A DNA stretch of 64,000 nt. Source: JAKQDH01 sp029558835. GTDB taxonomy: Bacteria > Planctomycetota > Phycisphaerae > UBA1845. Under the pieces are notes generated by a model. The model was not told where the DNA came from. It did no database searches and saw only the letters and a list, made by a program, of their open reading frames with translations. The stretch is taken from positions 62,001-126,000 of the forward strand of contig DAOQSN010000001.1 of the NCBI GenBank assembly GCA_035356615.1, read 5' to 3'. Numbering within the stretch: position 1 is the first letter of the stretch; every line of letters starts with the position of its first letter. Made by a program: the position numbers and the translations under genes. This document shows positions 1 through 9,029 of this stretch, in pieces.

Positions 1-425
1 GGCCCGGCCGACGAAGTGTGCCGGTCACCTAGACGAAGACGGCGGAGACCTGGGCGTAGCAGGTGCGGCAGTGGGTCGATCATCCCCGTTGTCATGGCCC
101 CAAGCGGGCCACCCTCACCCGCGTCGGCCTCAACACGCCTGGGCCGGTGTCCCCACTGTCGGGCCTGCGCGTCGGCGAAGGACTTCTGGATCGCGCGGGC
201 GACGGAAGTGGGAGGCGACTGGCTGTGGCGCACGTGCAGACCGGTGGCATCACCACGGATGCCCCCCCATGCAATCAAAACACCTGCGTCTTGAAGTCAG
301 GCACTGACGAACTACCGCAGCACCGTGCGCGATTCGGCGCTGGCGATGGGGACCTTCCCGACGCACGCTGGGGTTGTGGAGCGGCCGACTGCCAACGCCA
401 GCGGCGCGGGTCTGCGCAGACGCGC
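1..425. other. window edge, no gene supported
   Basis: No reading frame here shows a recognisable protein, a good ribosome binding site or a signal peptide. Open frames run through it on both strands, as expected in GC-rich DNA. The segment near 322-345 holds a GTGCGCGATTC string like the end of the 87-bp repeat at 17381 and 57334, but no full copy follows. Confidence 0.4.
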
Positions 426-956
426 TCAGGGCTCCAGGACGGGCTCGACAAGGCCAACGGGGATGACCAGTACCGGTGCGGAGGTCGGTCCGGTGCCCGC
501 CTCGTTCGTACCGGAGCAGGTGAAGGAGAAGGTCACGCCGACGTCGGACTGGTCAACGATAAACGACGCGGTACCCCGCGTGCGGTCGATGACGAGCCGG
601 CCGGTGCGCGGGGCGAAGTCGAAGGTGACGCCCGCGCTGGTGCCGTCGGTGACGGTGCATCGCAGGGTGATTTGGTCGCCGGGCAACGGGTGCGGATTCG
701 TAACGGTGAGAACGACACGGACCGTCGCGGGTTCGTCCGGCGATTCTCCCGAGGAATCGCCGTCGCCAGCGCCGTTGCCATCGGGTGTGGATCCGCCGCC
801 GCCCGCCCCACCGCCTCCTCCGCCCGGCAGGAAGCCGCCGTCGAAGCAGCCGGGGGTGAGGGTCAGGCAGCACGCGGCGCCCACGCCGAGCATCCAAAAG
901 CAAATTCCCAGCCACTTCCCTGGGGAACCACCGGTGGAACCCGGATGTCTGTGCAT
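426..956 (-). CDS. secreted lipoprotein with Ig-like domain
   Basis: A protein of 176 residues. I chose the ATG at 956 because GGAGG lies 8 bases upstream and the N-terminus then reads as a lipoprotein signal: a basic start, a hydrophobic stretch (about residues 16-33) and a likely lipidated Cys37 in LTPGC. A glycine/serine/aspartate-rich linker (about 39-75) follows. The rest (about 76-170) has the alternating pattern of one immunoglobulin-like beta-sandwich (PLPGDQITLRCTVTDG). The linker-plus-Ig layout is common in planctomycete envelope proteins. No enzyme motif is visible and the function is unknown. It points away from the exopolysaccharide locus, with about 660 bp between. Confidence 0.6.
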   Translation of the reverse strand: MHRHPGSTGGSPGKWLGICFWMLGVGAACCLTLTPGCFDGGFLPGGGGGGAGGGGSTPDGNGAGDGDSSGESPDEPATVRVVLTVTNPHPLPGDQITLRCTVTDGTSAGVTFDFAPRTGRLVIDRTRGTASFIVDQSDVGVTFSFTCSGTNEAGTGPTSAPVLVIPVGLVEPVLEP

Positions 957-1619
957 GATGGCGTCCTCCAGCGAGTGCCGTACGTCACGTCTGGGGTGTG
1001 GATACCCAGAGGCCGGGGCATAGGAGCTGGCGCAGTTGTGGACTGCGGAACTCGCGTAGCCCAGGATGATTATATCGACGACGCGAGTCGTGGGGCACCC
1101 CGCCATGTGATGGTCCACCAGGTCCATGCTCTTGAAATGTAACTGCAATCAGTATTGACCGGCTGGCGCCCGTGGCCGCATCGGCTTGTCTGAGTGGTTT
1201 TAGCGCAGACGCGCCATAAGAGATAGCTAACCCGGCACGGGTCAGGGCGAACGGCGGGCTGCACCTCGCTGGCGCTGGCTGGCCGCCGGCCGCGCCGAGC
1301 CCGAGGCCGTGGTCGGGGCGGGAACGGCACCGAGGGGTTGCGGGTTTCCGCAGTCTTGCTCGGGCCGAGCGTCCTGTGCTAAGCTGCCGCGCGCGGCCAA
1401 TGGGGTGGCGCGGGCAAGGGAGAAGCCGCTCCGGTGGGCCGTAGTTATTAGGGCTACCTAAACCGGGCCGGAAATAGAAACCGATAAACAGCTTGCCTGT
1501 TCCGAAAACCATTGAATGGACGAGCGTTATCGCTCGGACCGACGTAGTATGAGCCGGGATCGGCGTGGGAAGGCGCTGTCGGAGTGGAGAAGCTGCCAAG
1601 GGATGGGTCTACCGTGATA
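957..1619. promoter_or_regulatory. divergent intergenic region before EPS locus
   Basis: About 660 bp between the divergent lipoprotein and the export gene. The part from 1440 to 1560 is clearly more A/T-rich than its surroundings and should hold the promoters of the exopolysaccharide locus. A palindrome CGAGCG-TTAT-CGCTCG at 1521-1536 sits about 85 bases before the export gene and could be an operator or a short hairpin. I found no convincing sigma-70 or sigma-54 hexamer pair. Confidence 0.35.
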
Positions 1620-3215
1620 ATGCGATTGGTTCAGTATGGCTTGTTCTGTGGCATCGTCGTGGCGGCGTGCGGCGGCTGCAGCTCGATTCTGAACGGATGG
1701 TTGGACCCATCGGTCGTCGGGACGTTCGATCGCAATCGGATGACTGAGATTCGAACGACGCTGACGATCGAGGACATGCCGCCGGGGCTTCCGGGGGAGA
1801 TGGCGCCCACGCAGGAGGATTTGCAGGTCCATCTGCGGGAGTATCCCATAAGTTCCGGCGACGCGCTGGGTATTGAGATCAATCAACTGCGGCAGCGGCT
1901 GGTACCTTTTCAGGCGCAGGCTCAGGTGGACGAGGTAGGGCAGGTCGTGCTGCCGGTGCTGGGTCGGGTGCAGGCGGCCGGGCTGACCCCGCGCGAGCTT
2001 GAGGTCGAGCTGGCGAGGATTCTGCGGGAGCGGGGAATCTTGCAGGCGCCGGAAGTGATGGTGACCGGGCTGTTTCTGTCGAATGCGACGTATTCGATCT
2101 TCGGTATCGGCGTGAGCGCGGCCACCAACGCCCCCCTGCGGGCGGGGACATTTCCGCTGCGCCGGCCGGACTTGCGGATCCTGGACGCCATCAACCAAGT
2201 CGGCGGTCTCAACGAGTTCGTGACGGACATTTACGTTTTCCGGTACGACGAGGCGGAAACCGGCTGGATACCGAGCGTGCGGCCGCCAGCGGCACCTGAG
2301 CGCGGGGCCGAGAATGGAGGGCCGCCGGGAGAGGTGCCGGCAGGGGTAGTGCCGGAGACGGACGGGGACGAGCAGGAGGTGCCCACGGCGGAGCCGAGAC
2401 CGGAGCCTTTCGAGGGCGCCGTGGCTCCCGAGGCGGAGGAGGTGATGGCCGCGGCGGATGCCCCGGCGTCGCCGCCCGTCGTCGGGGCGCAGCAGGTGCC
2501 CCCGGAACTCGAGGTGGACCCGTCGCAGCCGTTCATCTGGGTGGGGCAGGAGTTCGTGCCGAACCCGGCGTACCGGGTGCCGCGGGGGACCGGCGAAGAG
2601 CAGCGGCAGGTGCCGCGGTCGTCGTTGCCGCCCGCCATCGAGGCGGCGGGTCCGGCGGTGAACTGGGCCCGGATTGCGGGGGAAAACACGTTCCGGGTGA
2701 TTCGCATACCTGGCGATTCGTTGCGCTCCGGTGATCCGGAGTCCAACATCGTCGTGCGTGGGGGCGACGTTATCCGGATCGTGAGCGGCGAGATCGGCGT
2801 GTATTACATGATGGGGCAGGTCTTGCGGGTGGGCCCGTTCGCGTTCAACTCGGAGGCGATCACGCTGAAGGCGGCGATCGCGACAGCGGGAGGGTTGACG
2901 AGCCTCGCCTGGCCGGATCGGTGCACGGTGTACCGTCGGGTCGGCCAGCGGGAGCAGATCATCCAGGTGAACCTGGACCGCATCTTTGCCGGCAAGGATC
3001 CGGACTTTTATCTGCGGCGCGGCGACGTGGTCAATGTGGGGACGCACCCGTTTGCGCCGTTCCTGCAGCGGATCCGGGCGTGGACGCTGCCGACGCCGGT
3101 CAACAACCTGGGGTACAGCTTCACGTATGCCCGGAACTTCGCAGACATTGACTCGTACAGTGTGAAAGTCAATCCGGCCAACCAGGAGGAGAGGTTCCCG
3201 AACCTGTTCCCCTAG
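1620..3215 (+). CDS. polysaccharide export lipoprotein (Wza-like)
   Basis: Predicted outer-membrane channel component that exports exopolysaccharide. The ATG at 1620 gives 531 residues and a compact lipoprotein signal with the box VAAC (Cys17); the GTG at 1584 would add an unlikely polar lead. A Poly_export domain begins near residue 75 (YPISSGDALGIEI). It is interrupted by a long Glu/Pro-rich insertion (roughly 220-330) and followed by SLBB-type beta-grasp repeats (for example GGDVIRIVSGEIGVYYMMG near 388). Wza relatives are usually 350-400 residues, so the insertion makes this one long. It stands nine bases before the exosortase and is probably co-transcribed with it and the autokinase. Confidence 0.85.
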   Translation: MRLVQYGLFCGIVVAACGGCSSILNGWLDPSVVGTFDRNRMTEIRTTLTIEDMPPGLPGEMAPTQEDLQVHLREYPISSGDALGIEINQLRQRLVPFQAQAQVDEVGQVVLPVLGRVQAAGLTPRELEVELARILRERGILQAPEVMVTGLFLSNATYSIFGIGVSAATNAPLRAGTFPLRRPDLRILDAINQVGGLNEFVTDIYVFRYDEAETGWIPSVRPPAAPERGAENGGPPGEVPAGVVPETDGDEQEVPTAEPRPEPFEGAVAPEAEEVMAAADAPASPPVVGAQQVPPELEVDPSQPFIWVGQEFVPNPAYRVPRGTGEEQRQVPRSSLPPAIEAAGPAVNWARIAGENTFRVIRIPGDSLRSGDPESNIVVRGGDVIRIVSGEIGVYYMMGQVLRVGPFAFNSEAITLKAAIATAGGLTSLAWPDRCTVYRRVGQREQIIQVNLDRIFAGKDPDFYLRRGDVVNVGTHPFAPFLQRIRAWTLPTPVNNLGYSFTYARNFADIDSYSVKVNPANQEERFPNLFP

Positions 3216-3224
3216 GAGCGTGTG

Positions 3225-4163
3225 ATGCCGTCGCTGCTGTCTGCCGAGCGTGCCGTACCACGGAGCTGGGGGGAGTTCATCCCGCCGGCGGCGCGGGTAC
3301 AGCTTGCGGTGGTGGCGGCATTGGTGCTGATGACGTACGCGAGCCCCATCCGCAGCGATCTGGTCTGGAAGTGGACGCATGACGGGAACTGGTCGCACGG
3401 TTGGTTGGTGCCGCTGTTCAGTCTGTATTTTCTGGTGACGCACCGGGAAGAAGTGTTCGCGAGCGTGCGCCGGCCCAACTACCTGGGCGCGGTGGTGATC
3501 GCCGGGTCGCTGGCGGTGTATCTGGCCTGTGCCTGGTGGCTGCAGATGTCGTATCCGCAGGCGGTCAGCATGCTGGGGGTGCTGTTCGGGCTGGTGCTGC
3601 TGTTCGGCGGGTGGGGGCTGCTGCGGGTGACGTGGTTTCCGATCGGGTTCCTGCTGCTGGCGGTCCCGCTGCCGGAGTCGGTGTACGTGGAGGTGACGAT
3701 GCCGCTGCGGATGGTGTCGTCGGTGGTGGCGGCGAAGGTGATGCCGCTGTTTGCGAGCGGGTTGTACACGGAGCCGCAGGGGGTGGTGATTGACTACGTC
3801 ATGGCGGGTGGTCGTCCGGGAAGCCTGAACGTAGAAGAGGCGTGCAGCGGCATGCGGCTCATGATGGCCTTCGTCACGCTGGGTGTGGCGATGGCGTACC
3901 TGGGGGACCGGCCGGTCTGGCAGCGCGTGATCATGGTGATCAGTTGTGCTCCCATCGCGATCATCTGCAACGCGCTGCGGGTGACGATCACGGGCTTGTT
4001 GCACGTGTACGGGTATGAGGAATACGGACGGGGGACGGCCCATCAACTTCTGGGGATCGGGATGCTCGTGGTGGCTTTGGGTCTGTACGCGCTGACGGGG
4101 TACGTGTTGAGCCACCTGGTGGTGGAGGAACCTGAGACCGAGGACGGGGAGACTGCGGACTGA
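3225..4163 (+). CDS. exosortase (PEP-CTERM sorting transpeptidase)
   Basis: Multi-pass inner-membrane cysteine protease/transpeptidase of the exosortase family, about 312 residues. It cuts PEP-CTERM tails and hands the proteins on toward the envelope or matrix. The catalytic set is visible: Cys in EEACSGMRLM, Arg in CNALRVTITG and His in GTAHQLLGIG. About eight hydrophobic segments are present. The C-terminal EpsI domain of long XrtA proteins is missing. AGGAG overlaps the stop of the upstream gene and sits six bases before the ATG at 3225, so translation is probably coupled. Two matching substrates lie in this window, at 32908 and 60331. The exosortase subtype cannot be set by eye. Confidence 0.9.
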   Translation: MPSLLSAERAVPRSWGEFIPPAARVQLAVVAALVLMTYASPIRSDLVWKWTHDGNWSHGWLVPLFSLYFLVTHREEVFASVRRPNYLGAVVIAGSLAVYLACAWWLQMSYPQAVSMLGVLFGLVLLFGGWGLLRVTWFPIGFLLLAVPLPESVYVEVTMPLRMVSSVVAAKVMPLFASGLYTEPQGVVIDYVMAGGRPGSLNVEEACSGMRLMMAFVTLGVAMAYLGDRPVWQRVIMVISCAPIAIICNALRVTITGLLHVYGYEEYGRGTAHQLLGIGMLVVALGLYALTGYVLSHLVVEEPETEDGETAD

Positions 4164-4210
4164 CGGCAGTCTGCAGCCGGGCGTGGTCCTGTGGCGACCG
4201 AGGCACGAAT

Positions 4211-6466
4211 ATGACGACATTACCTGCTCCTGCCACCGTGTCGGAGCGTCTGGCCCTGCCGGCAGGCTTGCCGGGACGGGGTGCGGAGGGGGGAGCGCCG
4301 ATAACGGCCGGCGACCTGCTGGGTATCCTGCGGCGGAAGCTGGTGCGGATCGTGGTTCTGGCCACGTTGTTCTGCGCACTGGTGGTCGGCGGGTTCGTCG
4401 TCTGGTGGGTGTACTTCCCGCTGTACCGCGCGACGGCGCTGATTGAGTGCATTACGAACGTGCCGGAGGCGGAGCTGACGGTGACGCCGGAGCGTTTGCG
4501 GCTGGACGAGCATGAACGCTTCGTGGCCACGCAGGCGGTCCTCCTGAAAAGTCCGACGGTGCTGCTGGACGCCCTGGCGGTGCGTGAGGTGCAGGAGACG
4601 GACTGGTACAAGTCGGTGCCGGTGGGGGAGCACCTGCTGGAGTTGACGGACGATCTCGGGGCCAGTCCGGTGCGGGGGACGAACTTCCTGCAGGTTTCCA
4701 TTGAGTGCCGCAAGAAAACGGATCCCAAGACCATTGTCAACAACGTGGTGAACCGGTGGCTGGCGAAAGTGACGGAGGACGCCGCCCGGGCGTATGCCCG
4801 GCAGCTTGCCGGGGCACGGGAGGATCTGGCGAACCTGGAGCGGCAGATCGAGGACAAACGGAACAGGTTGCGGGGCATGGCGGAGCGGCTGCCGGCCGGG
4901 GCCGCCCAGGGGGTCGCGAACGTCACCACTCAGCAGGTGCTGCAATACGGCGAGCAGGTGGGGATGCTGAACCTGGAGCTGTCGCTGTTGGAGCAGTACC
5001 GCGCCATCTATCGGGACGAGACGATTGCGGTGACGGCGGAGGACCGTCAGGCGGTGGAGCAGGATGCCGAGGTCAGTTTGCTGGTCCAGCGCCTGTTTAT
5101 TCTGCGCCAGCAACAGGAGGCGGATCGGGAGACCTTTGGTCCGGAGCATCAGGAAGCGCGGCAACTGGAGGCCCAGATCAATGCCGCAGAGGCGGAGTTG
5201 GACCGCAAGCGGACGCAGAAGCTGAACGAACGACGGGCGGAGGCGCGGGAGGCCGCCGAGACCGCGTACGAGAGCAGCAAGTATGCGCTGTTCCTGGCCC
5301 GGGAGAACCTGGCCAAAGCGGAGGGTGCCCTGCAGGACCAGGACCGGCTGCTGTTCGACTACGCCAACCTGACGGCGGAGATCGAGCAGGACCTGGAATA
5401 CCGCGTGAAGCTGCGGGACTACGTTGAGGAACTGAACCGGGTGGTGAACCTGAGGACCGCCCTGAAACTGAACGTGTCGCAGTACGCGATTGATCCGCTG
5501 GAGCGCAGCTCCCCCAGCTTGTTGTGGCTGCCGATCGGGTTCTTCTTCGCGTTGCTGCTGGCGGTGGGCTCGGCGGTGGCGGCGGAGCTGTTGGATACCT
5601 CAGTGCGGACGACGCAGGACATCGTCCGACACCTGGAGGTGCCGCTGTTGGGGGCGGTGCCGCACACGGACGACGAGGAAGTGGGGATCGAGCAGGTGGA
5701 GACGGCCTTGCAGGTGGCGCCACGCTCGATGGTGGCGGAGGCGTTCCGTCGCATCCGGGCAAACTTGCAGTTCAGCGCCCCGGCCGCTCAACAGCGTTCC
5801 ATTCTGGTGTCCAGTCCGCACCCGGCCGACGGCAAGACGACGGTGGCGTGCAACCTGGCGCTGGCGGTGGCGCAGGGCGGGCGGCGGGTGCTCCTGGTGG
5901 ACGCGAACTTCCGCCGGCCCGGCCTGAAGCGCGTGTTCCCCATGGTGGGGGCACGGGGGTTGAGCAACATCCTGGTGGGTGAGAGCGGACTGGCGGACTG
6001 CGTGGCCAAGAGCGGGTTCGCCCAGCTCGACTTGCTGGGCACGGGGCCGACTCCCCCGAACCCGGCGGAGTTGCTGGGTAGTGAAGCGTTCCGGGCGTTC
6101 CTGGATGATGCAACGACCCGGTACGATCAGGTGTTCATTGACTCGCCGCCGGTGTTGCTGGCCAGCGATCCGGTGGTGGTGGCGACGGCCGTCGATGGCG
6201 CGATCCTCGTCGTCCGGGCGCGGGAGAACTCGCGGGGGGCGGCCCGCCGGGCGTGCGGCCTGCTGACGGCCGTCAATGCCCGCTTGTTCGGGGCGATCCT
6301 CAACGCCGCCCAGGCGACGCGCGGCGGCTACTTCCGTCGGCAGTTGCGGGAGTTCTACGAGTACCAGGCCGAAAGCGAAGAGAACGCGGCACCGGCAACG
6401 TTGCCGGCGGGCAACGGGAAAGGTCAAGCTGCTGCCGGCGCGAACGGTTCCGGCCCCTCCGCATAG
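4211..6466 (+). CDS. Wzc/GumC-like chain-length regulator and tyrosine autokinase
   Basis: A 751-residue inner-membrane protein that controls polysaccharide polymerisation and export. A Wzz-type domain lies between two membrane helices (about 48-75 and 435-460), with a long coiled-coil periplasmic part (about 190-400). The cytoplasmic bacterial tyrosine kinase domain follows: Walker A near 530 (SSPHPADGKTTVA), A' near 559 (VLLVDANFRRP) and B near 639 (VFIDSPPVLL). The tail carries several tyrosines (YFRRQLREFYEYQ), expected autophosphorylation sites. GAGG stands nine bases before the ATG at 4211. Position behind the export lipoprotein and exosortase supports one EPS operon. Confidence 0.9.
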   Translation: MTTLPAPATVSERLALPAGLPGRGAEGGAPITAGDLLGILRRKLVRIVVLATLFCALVVGGFVVWWVYFPLYRATALIECITNVPEAELTVTPERLRLDEHERFVATQAVLLKSPTVLLDALAVREVQETDWYKSVPVGEHLLELTDDLGASPVRGTNFLQVSIECRKKTDPKTIVNNVVNRWLAKVTEDAARAYARQLAGAREDLANLERQIEDKRNRLRGMAERLPAGAAQGVANVTTQQVLQYGEQVGMLNLELSLLEQYRAIYRDETIAVTAEDRQAVEQDAEVSLLVQRLFILRQQQEADRETFGPEHQEARQLEAQINAAEAELDRKRTQKLNERRAEAREAAETAYESSKYALFLARENLAKAEGALQDQDRLLFDYANLTAEIEQDLEYRVKLRDYVEELNRVVNLRTALKLNVSQYAIDPLERSSPSLLWLPIGFFFALLLAVGSAVAAELLDTSVRTTQDIVRHLEVPLLGAVPHTDDEEVGIEQVETALQVAPRSMVAEAFRRIRANLQFSAPAAQQRSILVSSPHPADGKTTVACNLALAVAQGGRRVLLVDANFRRPGLKRVFPMVGARGLSNILVGESGLADCVAKSGFAQLDLLGTGPTPPNPAELLGSEAFRAFLDDATTRYDQVFIDSPPVLLASDPVVVATAVDGAILVVRARENSRGAARRACGLLTAVNARLFGAILNAAQATRGGYFRRQLREFYEYQAESEENAAPATLPAGNGKGQAAAGANGSGPSA

Positions 6467-6790
6467 CAACCTCTTGACGAACCCGCGGGCGAGCCCGAGC
6501 GGCGCGCAGGGCGGCGCGTGTTCGGCTCGGGCGTCCCCCGGCGCGTTTGGGCTTGGCATCCCGCCCCGCGCGTTCGGCCTCGGTATGGTACCTTCCCCGT
6601 GTCCCCCCGGCGTGGTCGTGTTGAGTGTCCCTCAGACGAAATGAGGGGGCGTTGCTACCCCACCGGCGACCTCTCCTCTATAATCGGCCTCGGCTCGGCG
6701 CGGTCGGCGCGGCACGATCTTGCGGGAGGCGTGCGGCGGACGCTGGCAGGCAGCTTCCTGGCTGCGCTGGAGCCGCTAGAGGGGCACGGC
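6467..6790. repeat. intergenic with degenerate 'GGTGGCATG' element
   Basis: A 324-bp gap. From about 6500 to 6620 it resembles a decayed copy of the dispersed element found at 20584, 22722, 37899 and 49383 (compare GGGCTTGGCATCCCGCC with the usual GGCTTGGGCATGCCACC). It begins just behind the stop codon of the autokinase, as other copies do. A TATAAT at 6679-6684 has only a poor -35 (TTGCTA, 21-bp spacing), so I do not call a promoter. Confidence 0.4.
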
Positions 6791-7942
6791 ATGCGACAGG
6801 TGGGGATGTTGGACCTGCGGCGGGAGTTCGAGCTGTTTCGCGACGAAGTCCGGCGGACGACTCTGGAGGTCCTTGATAGTCAGCAGTTCATCGGCGGTCC
6901 GGCGGTGACGGAACTGGAGGATGCCCTGCGACAGCGCGTGGGCGTCCGCTGCGCGGTAGCGGTGAGCAACGGCTCGGACGCGCTGTTGTGCACGCTGATG
7001 GCGCTGGGGATCGGGCCGGGCGACGAGGTCATCGTGCCGGCGTTCACGTTCTTCGCCACGGCCGGGGCGGTGGCGCGCGTCGGGGCGACGCCGGTGTTCG
7101 TGGACATCGACCCGCGGACGTTCAACCTGCACCCCGAGCGCACGGCGGCGGCCATGACCGCGCGGACGAAGGCGATCATGCCCGTGCATCTGTACGGGCA
7201 GTGCGCGGACATGGACGCGCTGAACGCGCTGGGGCGGCAGCACGGCGTGCCGGTGATCGAGGACGCCTGCCAAGCGTTGGGGGCGACGTACCGCGACCGG
7301 CCGGCCGGGGCGCTGGGCACGGCCGCCTGCATCTCGTTCTATCCCACGAAGAACCTCGGCGGGTTCGGCGAAGGCGGCATGATCTTCACCGACGATGAGG
7401 AGCTGGGGCGGATCGCGCGCCAGTTGCGTAATCACGGCGAGTCGCAGCGCTACGTGCATGAGCGGGTGGGCGGCAACTTCCGGCTGGATACGCTCAAGGC
7501 GGCGATCCTGCTGGTGAAGCTGCGTTTCTGGGACGAGTTCACACGGCGCCGGCGGCACAACGCCGCGCGCTACGACGAGCTGCTGCGGGAGACGCCGGTG
7601 ACGCCGCCGTACGTCGCGCCGCCGTGCCAGGCGGTGTATCATCAGTACACGATCCTGGCCGACCGGCGGGACGAGTTGCAGGCGTTTCTGAAGGAGGCAG
7701 GAATCGGGACCGTGGTGTATTACCCCGTACCGCTGCATCTGCAACGCTGTTTTGCGGCCTTGGGTTATCGTCCCGGTTCGCTGCCGGCGACGGAGGAGGC
7801 GTGCCGGCGCGTGCTGTCGATTCCTTGTCATCCGATGCTGGAGGACGAGGATCTACAGTATGTGGCGGGCACGATCGCGCGCTTTTATGGGCAGCAGCGG
7901 GCCGGGGCACGGGATGCTGTCTGTTCGACGCGCAAGGCGTAA
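6791..7942 (+). CDS. DegT/DnrJ/EryC1/StrS sugar aminotransferase
   Basis: PLP-dependent enzyme of 383 residues that transfers an amino group to a keto-sugar nucleotide, here probably for exopolysaccharide building blocks. The fold type I signature is clear: SNGSDALLCTLMAL near the start, DACQALGATY in the middle, and the PLP lysine Lys187 in SFYPTKNLGGFGEGG. The reading frame is open much further upstream, but AGAGGGG six bases before the ATG at 6791 and the family's usual start (QVGMLDLRREF) decide it. The exact sugar cannot be read from sequence. It precedes a UDP-sugar enzyme by 53 bases, consistent with a joint sugar pathway. Confidence 0.88.
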   Translation: MRQVGMLDLRREFELFRDEVRRTTLEVLDSQQFIGGPAVTELEDALRQRVGVRCAVAVSNGSDALLCTLMALGIGPGDEVIVPAFTFFATAGAVARVGATPVFVDIDPRTFNLHPERTAAAMTARTKAIMPVHLYGQCADMDALNALGRQHGVPVIEDACQALGATYRDRPAGALGTAACISFYPTKNLGGFGEGGMIFTDDEELGRIARQLRNHGESQRYVHERVGGNFRLDTLKAAILLVKLRFWDEFTRRRRHNAARYDELLRETPVTPPYVAPPCQAVYHQYTILADRRDELQAFLKEAGIGTVVYYPVPLHLQRCFAALGYRPGSLPATEEACRRVLSIPCHPMLEDEDLQYVAGTIARFYGQQRAGARDAVCSTRKA

Positions 7943-7995
7943 GGCGCGGCAGGTAAGACTTCGCCGCGGGAGGGGTGGAGGCAGGGAGGCTGACG

Positions 7996-8955
7996 ATGAG
8001 GGTGCTGGTGACGGGCGGGGCGGGGTTCCTGGGCAGCCACCTTTGCGACCGGTTGTTGGCGGCCGGGCATGACGTGGTGGCCCTGGACAACCTGTTCACC
8101 GGGTCGAAGCGGATGATCGCCCACCTGCTGGGGCGGGCCGATTTCGAGTTCATCCGCCACGACGTGGTCAACCCCATCATGCTGGAGGTGGACTGGATAT
8201 TCAATCTGGCCTGTCCCGCCTCGCCGGTGCATTACCAGTATAACCCTGTAAAAACTGTTAAGACATCGGTGATGGGCACGCTGAACATGCTGGGGCTGGC
8301 CAAGCGCGTCAAGGCGCGCATTCTGCAGGCATCGACCAGCGAGGTGTACGGCGACCCGCAGGTGCATCCGCAGCCGGAGGAATACTGGGGACACGTCAAC
8401 CCGATCGGTTCGCGCAGTTGTTACGACGAAGGCAAGCGCGTGGCCGAGACGTTGATGCTGGACTACCACCGGCAGAACGAGGTGGACATCCGGATCGCGC
8501 GCATTTTCAACACCTACGGCCCGCGGATGGCGATCGGTGACGGGCGGGTGGCGTCGAACTTCATTGTCCAGGCGCTGCGGGGACAGAAGCTGACGATCTA
8601 CGGCGACGGGACGCAGACACGGTGCTTCTGTTATGTCGATGACCTGATGACCGGCCTGCTGGCACTGATGGAGTACGAGGCGCCGGATGCCTGGGAACCG
8701 GTGAACTTAGGCAGTACGGAAGAGCGATCGATGAACGACCTGGTGGCCGGCATCGGCGAGGTGCTGGGTCGGTCGCTGCCGGTGGAACACCTGCCGCTGC
8801 CGCATGATGACCCGGTGCGCCGGCGTCCCGACCTCACGCGGGCGCGCACGCGCCTGGGCTGGGAGCCGAAGATACCGCTGCCCGAGGGGCTGCGGCGGAC
8901 GGTACGTTACTTCCAGGAGGTGCTGCAACTCGGCGTCGGTACCGCACGTGGGTGA
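7996..8955 (+). CDS. UDP-glucuronate decarboxylase (UDP-xylose synthase)
   Basis: An extended short-chain dehydrogenase of 319 residues. Close likeness to the UXS family predicts conversion of UDP-glucuronate to UDP-xylose, a precursor for the neighbouring EPS locus. Visible features are the Rossmann motif TGGAGFLGSH at residues 6-15, the catalytic STSEVYG segment and the YxxxK pair Tyr143/Lys147 in SCYDEGKRV. The family string RIFNTYGPRM is present. AGGGAGG six bases before the ATG at 7996 fixes the start. A related dTDP-glucose dehydratase is possible but fits less well. Confidence 0.88.
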   Translation: MRVLVTGGAGFLGSHLCDRLLAAGHDVVALDNLFTGSKRMIAHLLGRADFEFIRHDVVNPIMLEVDWIFNLACPASPVHYQYNPVKTVKTSVMGTLNMLGLAKRVKARILQASTSEVYGDPQVHPQPEEYWGHVNPIGSRSCYDEGKRVAETLMLDYHRQNEVDIRIARIFNTYGPRMAIGDGRVASNFIVQALRGQKLTIYGDGTQTRCFCYVDDLMTGLLALMEYEAPDAWEPVNLGSTEERSMNDLVAGIGEVLGRSLPVEHLPLPHDDPVRRRPDLTRARTRLGWEPKIPLPEGLRRTVRYFQEVLQLGVGTARG

Positions 8956-9029
8956 ACCCGGAAGCGGCGCCGAGGCCGCGCGCGGCTGTGGTTCCCTCGG
9001 CCGGCCACCTCTCCGGCGGGTGGTTACGC

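Noticed and set aside
63..1142. A 359-codon plus-strand frame at the left edge
   Set aside because: Runs antisense to the lipoprotein gene, has low-complexity Gly/Arg/Ala composition and no ribosome site or domain.
1527..4379. A 950-codon open frame antisense to the export lipoprotein and exosortase
   Set aside because: Its translation is Arg/His/Pro/Gln-rich low-complexity sequence mirroring the GC bias of the sense genes, which carry clear domains.
6679..6684. TATAAT before the aminotransferase as a promoter
   Set aside because: The nearest -35-like string is 21 bp away and poor; left as unassigned.
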